The notes under the pieces: model-generated
The model's input: only the letters and a program-made list of their open reading frames with translations
Database searches by the model: none
Told to the model about the DNA's origin: nothing
Shown here: one piece after another, positions 1 through 8,447 of the stretch
How the letters are laid out: each line of letters starts with the position of its first letter
Position numbering within the stretch: the stretch's first letter is position 1
Source of the DNA: Haplomitrium mnioides
Lineage: Eukaryota > Marchantiophyta > Haplomitriopsida > Calobryales
Direction of reading: 5' to 3'
Assembly (NCBI GenBank): GCA_049999725.1
Contig: JBNGIS010021736.1
Span: forward strand, 1 to 27,574
DNA length: 27,574 nucleotides
Position numbers and translations under genes: made by a program

Positions 1-1240
1 GGGGCCAGGGGGATTCGGAGGTGGACTGGAGGGGCGCCGAGTGTTGCATGAGTAGTGAGGTCTGGATGCTTGGGCGATCCAGGTAAACTCATCCTTGCCG
101 GTGGACCTGAGTGGAGGGTTACTGATACGATAGCTCGGAAGGGGGATTCGGTCGGCCGAGAACTAAGGAGAGGCTGTCTGGTAGTGAGCTGGGAGTCTCT
201 CGGCATTCCCCTGTGCAAGCGTATCAACTTAGAGTGTTCGGAGAACACTCTGGTGTGTTAAATCTTCAAGAGGGCTGAGAGGGGGGGCTGTGCGAGTGCC
301 GGTGCACTGGGCGTTGTAAGACTCGTCGAGGCTCGAGGGTGGAGTGGGCTACCGGCAGCTGGTAAAGCTGTCTTCCAGAGGTGGAAGTAAAAGAAACTCT
401 CTTCCTAGCCTGAGGAAGTAAAAGCAGGGCTTCTCGCGAGGGAAGTTAAAAAACTATCTGGAGTGGAGGGTGTGTGGGTTGCTGGGCTGCAGTTGTAAGG
501 CAACAGGATTCACAAGGGAAGTATATATAGTTAGAATTCTAGAGGGCCTTCAAGAACTCTGTTTTCTCTTGCATATATTGTACATATGTGTTGTTTATAT
601 ATGTTTAGTTAGATTTCCTTTCCACATGCGTGTCCCTTTGAGTTATTAGCTTAGTAGATATCAGATCAACTGAGCAGACCCTGGGAACACACTTGAAGGG
701 GGAGTCCAATCCCTTGACACAAGTATAGTATCATGGGGGTGAATGCTCTTTGTTCCTGATTCTAATTGCATAGTTAGAAATTAGTTAGGAATCAGTGCAT
801 GTTAGGATAGTTAGGAAGTAGTGCAGCTTAGCATAGTTAGGAATAGTTGTATCAAACCTGTGACCACCCTGAAAGGGGGAGTCCAGAGTTGTTGTGTGTT
901 CAGCTGTGCAGGTCACCAACACCATTCTGCCCAAGCACAAATAAGGTGGCAGAGCCCAAGTCATTGGGTTCTAAGAATAAAGAGGAAGAATCACACAAAC
1001 TAGCTGGGTGTTATGGATTTGGACCTGTGTGTGTATGGTTGAAATATGTGACTTGAGTGTGTGAAGAGGAAGAGTGAGAAAAGCACAATAGGCCTGTAAG
1101 GAGAGGAAGAGTCCTTAAGGTCTGAAAGTGGTAACTGGCGAGGGGCCATCTCAGAAAAGAACCCCAAAGCCCGCAAACCTGTCCTCCCCTACATCGAAAC
1201 AGGGCCTGAAAAGGTTAAGGGCTGGAAGAGGGGAGCGACA
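1..1240 (+). mobile_element. E5: 3' part of an LTR inserted in the E0 5' LTR
   Basis: The stretch aligns by eye along its whole length with the 3' third of the E2 5' LTR (about 21960-23202) and ends in GGGAGCGACA, the same terminus seen at 23202. It is followed at once by 1241 GAGTCGTCTC, which belongs to the middle of another LTR (compare 19163 onward). This is therefore the end of one LTR copy lying inside another copy of the same family. The start lies before the window, so whether it is a solo LTR or a full element cannot be told. GAGTC (1241-1245) would be the right target duplication. Short open frames here are not conserved between copies and are not called as genes. Confidence 0.75.
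976..981 (+). promoter_or_regulatory. candidate poly(A) signal AATAAA in E5 LTR
   Basis: AATAAA lies 259 bp before the LTR 3' end, in a block (about 900-985) conserved with E0 (AATAAA at 1712-1717, 237 bp from its LTR end) and E2 (22941-22946, 256 bp from its end). Conservation of position in three copies suggests a polyadenylation signal. The R/U5 boundary is not otherwise marked. Confidence 0.4.
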
Positions 1241-1954
1241 GAGTCGTCTCTACATTCCCTGTGCAAGAGCATCAACCCAGAGTGCACTTTGGTGTAATTT
1301 TTCGAATGGAGCTGAGAAGGGGGGTTGCATTAGTGCCTGTGCACTGCGGAGTAAGACTTGTCGAGGCTCGAGGTGGAGTGGGCTACCTGCAGTAGGGAAG
1401 TTTGTCTCCCAAAAGTGGGGGTGAAGGAAATCCTCTTCCTACCATGAGGAAGTAAATTCAGGGCTTCTCGTGAGGGAAGTTGAAAAACTATCTGGAGAGA
1501 GGGGTGTGTGGGTGGAGGTTGGTTGGAAGGCTAGAAGGCAGCCTTAGGATTTAGTTCATTTTAAGATAGTTAGGATCAACTGTACCAGTTCTGTGACAAC
1601 CCTGAGAGAGGGAGTCTAGTCATCTTGTATTGTTTATTGGTGCAAGTCACAAGCATATTTCTGCCCCAAAGCATCAATAAGGTTACAAGGTCTAAGTCAT
1701 TGGACCCTTGCAATAAAGTGAAGGAATTACACAAAGACCAGCTGGGTGGTATGAATGTGGACTTGGGGTTGTATCAATAACTGACTTGAGTGCAACTAGA
1801 AGAGAGTGAGTGGTGTGCTAAAGGCTGGTAAAGAAAGGGAGAATCCTTAAGGCCTCAAAGTGATAACTGGCAAGGGGCTATCTCAGAAAAGAACCTCAAA
1901 GCCCTGAATCTGTACTCCTCTACAAAGGTAAAGACCTAGAACATAGGAGTGACA
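1241..1954 (+). repeat. E0 5' LTR, 3' remnant
   Basis: It resumes LTR sequence interrupted by E5 and ends in GGAGTGACA at 1954, immediately before the leader with the primer binding site. It matches the E0 3' LTR from 19163 onward at roughly nine bases in ten over the first 300 bp by eye. Around 1545 it lacks a block present in the 3' LTR (about 19490-19650). The 5' start of this LTR lies before E5, outside the window. Confidence 0.75.
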
Positions 1955-1962
1955 TGAATTTT

Positions 1963-1979
1963 TGGCGCTAGAAGGAGGG
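1963..1979 (+). other. E0 primer binding site (PBS)
   Basis: TGGCGCTAGAAGGAGGG lies 8 bp downstream of the LTR end (1954), after TGAATTTT. It starts with TGG, complementary to a tRNA 3' CCA, as a minus-strand primer site should. The same site, slightly mutated, follows the LTR of E2 (TGTCGCTAG.., 23212-23228) and of E1 (TGATGCTAG.., reverse strand of 13333-13349). The exact tRNA was not identified. Confidence 0.75.
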
Positions 1980-3031
1980 TCAAAGGTTTGGAGAAACCTG
2001 AGACCAACCCAAACCAGAGACATCACTTTGTGCACTAGAGACTCAAGTCAGCTTGTGAGAAAGCCACTTCCGAGAAACAGAGCAACTGAGTGTGAGTCTG
2101 TTGAGGAAGAGTGGCAGAAGGAAGGGACTTATGGGTGGAAGTGGCTGTAGCCAATGTAGGGATGGCCTATCTAGTACCTCCTTCTGGGCTTCAAAAAAGG
2201 TTCAAATATAAGTCCTTCAAGGGATGCCCAAAGGATGACCTAGATGCATGGTTGGACGACCTGGAGAATACCGCAGCAGCAAATAGTGAAGCCCATGTAA
2301 AGATTGGGATTCTGTTAGCAATTTTGAAGGGCGAAGCTCAACAGTGGTACAAGGATTTGCTAGATAATGTCAAGCGGGACTAGCATTCATTCAAAGCAGC
2401 CTTCATAGCAGAATTCTGAGAGATCGAAGAAGAGACGGAAGTGCTGATCAAGATGGGTCAGCTCCAAATGAAGAAAAAAGAGTCCGTGAGGACATTCCTC
2501 CAGCGTTTCAAGAAGGTAGCGTGGAAGCTGAACCCTCCATCCACTGACGGGATGCCTACGGCGTGGTTCCTTGTAGCTCTACCCTGAGGAATTGGGACCT
2601 CGATGTAAAGATTGCCATCACTAGTTCAAGAACAAAGGCACGGGCCAAGTACGACTCTGATGATTCTTCGGACACCTCATACAGTGACGAGGAGACGGAT
2701 CATAGTGACGAGGAGACGGATCAGAGTTCCGAGTCTTCCTCGGAAGGCAAGAATGAGTCAAATAGTAGCAGCTCAGAGGAGGACCGGTCAGCCAGGAAAA
2801 TGAAGAAGAAGAAGGACATTAAGAAGAAGAAGCAGGCCAAGGAGGTGAGTCATCGAAAAGGGGCCAACAAGAAGAGGTACAAGAAAGCTAAACCTGAACC
2901 CGAGGCGAGTAGGAAGCCAGGGGAGGGATCGAATTGAGGAGTTGAGCGCCAAGATGGAGGTGATGACTATCCTCCTGACGGGAATCAAACCAGAGGGCAG
3001 ACCCCTGCTAACCCGAAAAGTTGGAGTCTGG

Positions 3032-3073
3032 TGCGTCAAATGCAAGCAGCACGGACACTCCCCACAGGAATGT
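3032..3073 (+). other. CCHC zinc knuckle of E0 gag
   Basis: The codons give C-X2-C-X4-H-X4-C with all four metal ligands present. This is the nucleocapsid RNA-binding motif of retroelement Gag proteins. Confidence 0.85.
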
Positions 3074-3465
3074 CCAAATGACAATAATGTTGTGCATTAT
3101 ATGAGAGAAGAAGCGCCAGAGTACGTGAGAGAAGAGGTAGAATATGTCATGGACGAGGCCCTAGAAACAGTATATCAAATCAGCGGGGGACCTCGGACAA
3201 TTCTGAGCAAGCCTGCAGGAGGGAACGTAGGGTCTATAAATCAGTGGGTTGCTAATTGGCCCCCCAGGACAACCATCGGAAGCAGAGTACGACAGTGAGT
3301 GGTCCGAGGAAGAGGAAGAATCTGAGTACCACTATTGGGTGCAAATGGTGAGTGAGATGACAAAGGAGGATTTGTCGGAGGAGGGTGTGGTGTCTGTCCA
3401 CCAAATTGAATTATCCACCAGTGACAGACCAAAGCACCAGTGGAGGAATTCCACGGAAGATTGGG

Positions 3466-3470
3466 CCTGT
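3466..3470 (+). repeat. candidate target duplication of E3, left copy
   Basis: CCTGT lies just before the E3 LTR (TGTCA..). The right flank at 7314-7318 is CCAGC, identical at three of five positions. Taking out E3 plus one 5-bp copy leaves the E0 reading frame in register, which supports a 5-bp duplication that has since diverged. Confidence 0.5.
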
Positions 3471-5177
3471 TGTCACCCCCTTCCCTCCTCTCTTAACAAC
3501 TGGTTGAGGCTTATTTCAGACAAAAAGTAACAAGGGTCTTTAATGAGACGACCCCAACATCTTTGTTAGTGAATTCAGGTCTTAACAATCCTGAACTTCT
3601 CACCTTTCCTTCCCACACTACTCTCACAATCACCAAACCCAAGACAGACCTATCTTCTTCCTCACCACAAACAGAGCAAACACAATTCAACTGATTCTGG
3701 AGTACATCCACACTGTGTTTGATGTAACACTTGTTTGCAGATATTCAATGTCACCCCCTATGAATAGGAGTGTATGCAATTGTCACACATGGATGATCTT
3801 ATAGCCTTCCTCTACAAGCTGTGTCCTAACATCTCTAAGACTAAACACTCTACCAAGCACTCAATTATTAGCAAGTCTAACTACTCCAACACCTACAACA
3901 GAGCTATCTAACTAATTCTCTCCACAAGATGGACAACACAACCCAACAACTAAATCTAACAAAATAGTATTTCTAACTGTGTGCAAAATTATCTTCTTCT
4001 CTTCCTACTCTCCTAATATCACTCTGAAAACATAATCCAACAAAAACATCACTCTCTCTACTACTCTATCTCCCCTCACCCACCCTATCCAGATAGTTTT
4101 TTAACTTCCCTCGCGAGAAGCCCTGAATTTACTTCCTCAGGCTAGGAAGAGGTCTTATTTGACTTCCACCTCAAGAAGACAGCTCTCTCAGTTGTTGGCT
4201 CACCCACTCCACCCGAGAATTGGATGGATCTTCCCTACAATGCTCAAGCACTAACATGGCCACTCCTCTCCCTTCTCCACAAGATTATAACTCCAGCAGC
4301 ACTCTCCCAATGCTTCTGGGACTGATTCTCTTGCACAAACTAAAGCAAAGGCGACACCAAGACCCCCGCTTGGTTGCCCCTCATGAAATACAGACTGAAC
4401 GAATTCTCCTCTCCTCTACGTGTTGGTCCACCTCCAAAATGCTGGCCTGCCTTCAAATGTGAGTACACCCGAGTAGTCTGAGCCTCTAGAGCCCCTTGCC
4501 TAGCAATTCCCAATACTCCCTCAGTCCACCTCCACCCCGTGATGGCATTCCCTCATGAGCTCACCCCCTCACCAGAATTCTCTCCCCTATCTCCCGCTAC
4601 TTTCTCTACACAAAATTATCCGTCCCCTCCACAACAGAGTGAGCTCCCCTATACCCTTCGTGAATTTCTCATACCTTTTGTCGTTTCTCCTCCATCTGAT
4701 TTGGATTCTTCCTATGTTTGGATGTCGATCGATGGAAATGGATGTCGCTCCGAGCAAGCTCGTTGTTGACCGTAGAACGCAAACTCCAAGCGCTTTGTTT
4801 ATTTCTGCAAGGCGGTGGAGATGATGTCAATTTCAAGGCTCTGGCTAAATTCTACAAGACGACAAGGGCTCGGTGCAAATCTGATGGCAATTTCGAAGAA
4901 AAATTGACCCTCAATTCGAAGAATTCTTCAATCTTCCCTCGTCACACCTCGTCCCCACAGAGGTCCGCGAACGCTTCTGAGGGATCCCACGGGCTCCCTC
5001 AAAGCACCACATTTTCGCAAAGCTTAAGATTCCCGCGGAATCTATAAGATTCCCGTTGGTTCTCGGATTTCTGTTGAATACCACGTAATCCGTTGATGCC
5101 AAGATGCCAGCGGAATCTGTTAGATTCCCGCAGATTATGAGTCCCGTGGAGGTGCCACGTTTCTGTTGTAGCACCAT

Positions 5178-5210
5178 CCGACGCCGCCCCGCAAAGGGGT
5201 AGGCGGACCG
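5178..5210 (-). repeat. GC-rich hairpin repeat in E3
   Basis: On the minus strand the core reads CCGCCTACCCCTTTGCGGGG. A CCCC/GGGG stem with a TTTGC loop is possible. The same unit occurs about 11 more times in the LTRs of E0, E1 and E2. Confidence 0.7.
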
Positions 5211-5289
5211 TTGCGCTGACCGTCCGTTGACTCGCTGACTTCTTTACTGCCATGTCATCTGCAAGACGGTTCTCTTTGAATAAGAACTA

Positions 5290-5880
5290 CAAAGAACCTC
5301 CGCTTTTGCCCCTAGTTGGATCGGTGATAGATCCTCTTTTCGGCACCGCTTCTTTGTCCGTCGGATGTGCGCTATATTGCCTATTCGGCATCTTTGGTTC
5401 TCCCATGGTCAAATCTGTGACTCGTCACTGTTTCGGTTGATCCCTTCTCGTTTCTCCTTTTCAAACCTATGATAGATCGCCGCTTCAGCACTGCTTGCTT
5501 CTCCTAAGACAGGTGATAAATCTCTATTTCAGCACCCTTTCTTCCTATATTGGAGCTACGCTATATCCTCGTTTCGGCAACCCTTGTTAGCCCCCTTCGG
5601 AACCCTGCTAAGTGGACTCTCCAGTTAGGGAGGTCAATCAAAACTATTTAAACTGGGGAGTCCCACATCGGATGGCAGATCAGAACCCCCTTTGTGGGCT
5701 CGGTCTTTGATTTATCGCCCTTTCGGCTCCATGTTCTCTTTCCAGCCAGATCTTCGACTTATCCCTGTTTTAATACTTGGTTCTCCTTTTGGGTTGGACT
5801 GTCAATAAGTCACCTTTTCGGCCTCTACGTTCTTCCTCTGCCGAGTCATTCATATATCCTCATTTTGGCACCGTCTATTG
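5290..5880 (-). repeat. Degenerate ~49-bp tandem array in E3 (two blocks)
   Basis: On the + strand, TTTTCGGCACC-like and ATMTATC-like words recur about every 50 bp. These are the reverse complement of the GCCGAAAAGG.GAC.TATCG unit seen clearly in E0 and E2. The array is split by a palindrome/spacer at about 5605-5690. Confidence 0.5.
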
Positions 5881-6167
5881 ATATAAGAATCCTTAGAGGC
5901 TCCTTCTCTTCATTAAGGTATCGAAAAGTTCTATGTAAGAATATTGAAGAAGGCTTGTTTACTTGACTTGTCAAAAAGTTTGATGTAAGAACCATGTACC
6001 TCGCAGATCCATTTCGAACTTTCAGATGACTTCCAATTCAAACTTTCAAAGTCTCCTTCCTCTCGTCTGAATCTTCGACATGTCACCTTTTTGCTCGATT
6101 AATTAACTCGCTTAGGAATCCCTCTTAACCAGTCCTCTCCACATCGGAAGACGAATCAGAACCATTT

Positions 6168-6186
6168 TAAGTGGGTTCCCCACTTA
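6168..6186 (-). repeat. Palindrome TAAGTGGG-TTC-CCCACTTA in E3 LTR
   Basis: Arms of 8 bp are perfectly complementary around a 3-bp spacer. The same palindrome occurs in the E2 3' LTR (25755-25773), and 7-bp-arm versions occur in both E1 LTRs (10783-10801, 15675-15693). Confidence 0.65.
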
Positions 6187-7942
6187 GGAAGGCGGGTTTC
6201 CGATCCGTTCTTTGGATTGGACACCACGGACTTTGGATTCAATTCTTCGCAGATCCTTCTCCTCGCATAGATTTTCAATTTGAATTCTTCGCAGGAGCCT
6301 TCGGCCAATTCTTCTTCTGCAGGACGTCTCGTAGATCACTTGCTCACAACAGGTGCCTTCAGATTTTGCAGGACTGCCTCACAGCTGATTCTTTCATCGT
6401 AGAGCCATTCATCCCCCATCGTTTCTTCGCAAGGATTCTTACAAGTGATTCTTCATGACATTCCCATTTCGCAGAGCTTCGGACCACAATTCGCAGCCTT
6501 CCCTTCAATCAATTCTGCACAACAGGGATTCTTCTTCCCAGACAGCTTGATCGTTCATTCTCTTCAGCACAATCTATAGCTTTTGGTTTACATCAGGTAA
6601 CCTTCGTCGTTCAATTCCCAAACAGGACGCAGCACTGCTTCACTCGATCGACACCAACATTTAGATTTCGTAGCGTAGCATCCTTCATCCACTCTCCTCA
6701 TCGCGGAATTCTTTCATCTCAGGGCCCTCTATTCCTCGTAGAGGTGTTTCTTCACAGATCCAAAAATCCCCCTTCAACTTCTGATTTCTATGCTTCAAAG
6801 TCCCCGCAATGCACCCGATAAAATTCTCCCTTACAATTCGATCCAATCGCCTGCTTTGCATCAATCCTTTGGCACATGCCCTTCCTCGATCCCTCCTTTC
6901 GCACAAGTGTCTGCGCGCCCCTTTGAGATGACTGCCCGTCGAATGTCAGCTCAGGCAATTATCCCATAAGTTCTTCTCCAGAAGACACAAGCAATATATA
7001 AACCTCCCACTCTTAACTTCTTTCGAGAGGCAGCCCCTTAGAGGGGTGTAAGGCCACCGCATTCCCCTATCTCGCCCCTGGACGGACCTTGTTCAGGGCT
7101 AAAACCCCCACCCAAGGCAAGCTGTCCTCCAAGTTAGATAGTTAGGAAATTAGTGGGATTGGCTTGGCCCTCAACAATTAGAGTAGTTTTATTTCTTTTT
7201 ATCCTTATCCTTTTATTTTTACTTACTCTTGAGCATGTCTTGAACCCTGTTTGTGTACATTGGAAGCACTTTTTTGAAAATTTTGCATGAAGTACCTAAA
7301 CACCCGGTTGACACCAGCGGTGAGAACACTAGGATTCGGAGGGAAGAAAAGTCCGAAGTGTCTCATCGGATGAGAAAAACGGACATGGAAGGGTCTGAAG
7401 AAGCTCCGTGGGAGCAAGGGGGAGTGCGACTGGAAATTCTGATGCCAACAGAGGACAATAGGAGGCAGAATGAGATGGGGGTGGTGCAGGATGCCCATCA
7501 CAAGTAGCTGGTGGTACGAGAAAGACACACCTTCCATATAAGCTCTTAATTGCCCAGAGAAGCGGAGCGGACCCTCACCAATCTCCTACACAATTTCAGT
7601 GACACCTTTGCCTACAGTCACGTAGATCTGAAGGGAGTCCCAAGAGAATTGGGGGAGCATCGGATCGACTTAGAGCCCATAGCGATCCCAGTACCATAGA
7701 GGCAATATCGGATGAATCCTAGATTCTCCCTGCTGGTGAAGGAGGAGATATACAAACTCGTGGAAGTTGATTTTATTTACCCTGTCCTCAATGAGGAGTG
7801 GGTGTCTCCCATGGTAGTGGTGCCCAAGAAGGTGGGACAGGATGGGGTGAAGAAAATCCAAGTGTGTCAAGATTTTCGGAAACGGAATGAGACCACGAAG
7901 AAGCACCAATATCCATTGCCTTTCATGGATGGGGTGTTGGAC

Positions 7943-7994
7943 TTGGTGGCAGGACAGGAGGTGTACAATTGGTGGCAGGACAGGAGGTGTACAA
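7943..7994 (+). repeat. 26-bp tandem duplication inside E0 RT
   Basis: TTGGTGGCAGGACAGGAGGT.. (7943-7968) is repeated exactly at 7969-7994. As 26 is not a multiple of three, it breaks the RT frame. Perfect identity suggests it is young relative to the other damage, or has been lucky. Confidence 0.9.
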
Positions 7995-8442
7995 TTTTCT
8001 TGATGGGTATTCAAGATACAACCAGACCTAGATCCGGGAAGAGGATCAGCTCAAGACAGCATTCACCATAGAATGGAGGGGTGTTTGCTTTCAGGAGGAT
8101 ACCATTCTGTTTGTGCAATGCACTCGGTACCTTCCAATGGATGATGATGAACATCTTCCATGACTACCTCAGGAAATTCCTAGAGGTGTTCATTGACAAT
8201 TTCGTGGTGTATGGCAAGCTGGAAGACCACAAGCGGGATGTGAGGCTCACCCTTCAAAGGTGCAGAGAGATCGGGCTAAGGTTGCACCCAGGAAAATGCT
8301 TCTTCGAGGTGAAGGAGGGGATACTCCTCGGACATTGAATTTCAAATAGAGGAATTGAAGTGGATCATGAGAAGATCACCAACTCGTTGAACGTGGGCTT
8401 TCCTACCAGTCTGAAGGAGGTGCAAGGCTTCGTGGGGTGTGT

Positions 8443-8447
8443 TGGAT
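8443..8447 (+). repeat. target-site duplication of E1, left copy (TGGAT)
   Basis: TGGAT immediately precedes the E1 terminus TGTCGCTCCC and is repeated exactly at 16270-16274 after the other terminus. Five bases is the usual length for Ty3/gypsy integrase. Confidence 0.9.

Larger units (their letters stand above)
2111..3470 (+). pseudogene. gag: E0 gag: capsid-like domain, acidic/basic region, CCHC zinc knuckle; broken
   Basis: A gag polyprotein would form the particle that packages element RNA. The 5' part (2111-2583, one frame) has a retrotransposon-gag capsid pattern: AWLDDLENTA, then LKGEAQQWYKDL, then ESVRTFLQRFKKV about 50 residues later. It is stopped by TAG at 2381 and TGA near 2417. 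The frame then shifts to 2563-2937, a serine/acidic stretch (repeated SDEETD) followed by a lysine-rich stretch. A further shift leads to 2942-3298 with a zinc knuckle CVKCKQHGHSPQEC (CX2CX4HX4C, 3032-3073). Another shift at the C-run near 3258-3264 leads to an acidic tail to 3470. The start at 2111 is only the first ATG; the true start may lie upstream. No protease motif (D[ST]G[AS]) follows. The frame at 3470 is in register with the frame resuming at 7319 after E3. Confidence 0.8.
3471..7313 (-). mobile_element. E3: solo LTR in E0 between gag and pol
   Basis: The 3843-bp block is bounded by TGTCA at 3471 and TGACA at 7313, the family's inverted ends. Read on the minus strand it shows LTR landmarks in the same order as E2: start region, palindrome (6168-6186), 49-bp array (about 5690-5880 and 5290-5610), GC hairpin repeat (5178-5210), conserved CGCGAG block (about 4088-4160) and terminus at 3471. 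No PBS, gag or pol lies inside, so it is a solo LTR left by LTR-LTR recombination. Its first 280 bp (7033-7313) differ from E0, E1 and E2 but match E4 (27308-27574). Short open frames here look like chance frames. Confidence 0.75.
7319..8447 (+). pseudogene. pol: E0 pol: reverse transcriptase, N-terminal and central part
   Basis: This would be the RNA-dependent DNA polymerase copying element RNA inside the particle. After a non-diagnostic 70-codon lead (frame of 7319-7507), the RT entry reads EHRIDLEP (about 7660), interrupted by TAG, then RQYRMNP, WVSPMVVVPKK, VCQDFRKRN and YPLPFMDG (7700-7935). A 26-bp tandem duplication (7943-7994) then shifts the frame, and a TAG follows near 8027. RT resumes with FAFRRIPFCLCNALGTFQ (8084 on) and the catalytic box FIDN (8189-8200). 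The second Asp of the usual [YF]xDD is Asn, so the enzyme would be inactive. The stretch GILLGH ends in TGA (8336), and KEVQGFVGCVG runs up to the E1 insertion at 8448. The match to plant Ty3/gypsy RT is clear. Both flanking junctions are insertion sites, not natural ends. Confidence 0.85.

Noticed and set aside
523-532. TATATATAG as the LTR TATA box
   Set aside because: The aligned positions in E2 and E0 (AAGTATCATC, AAGTATCAGT) do not keep it, so it cannot be supported as the promoter of the family.
250-1954. Tandem duplication within one LTR
   Set aside because: The break at 1240 falls exactly at the family LTR terminus GCGACA, which fits an insertion rather than a duplication.
3074-3470. 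Protease domain of E0 after the zinc knuckle
   Set aside because: No D[ST]G[AS] motif or protease-like pattern is visible in any frame here or at 7319-7540; only an acidic region is present.
5252-5966. Small + strand frames (62 and 90 codons) that could look like membrane proteins
   Set aside because: They lie in the antisense direction of the E3 LTR across its repeat array and are not conserved in other LTRs.
7670-8014. Open frame of 114 codons on the minus strand
   Set aside because: It is the antisense shadow of the E0 reverse transcriptase.
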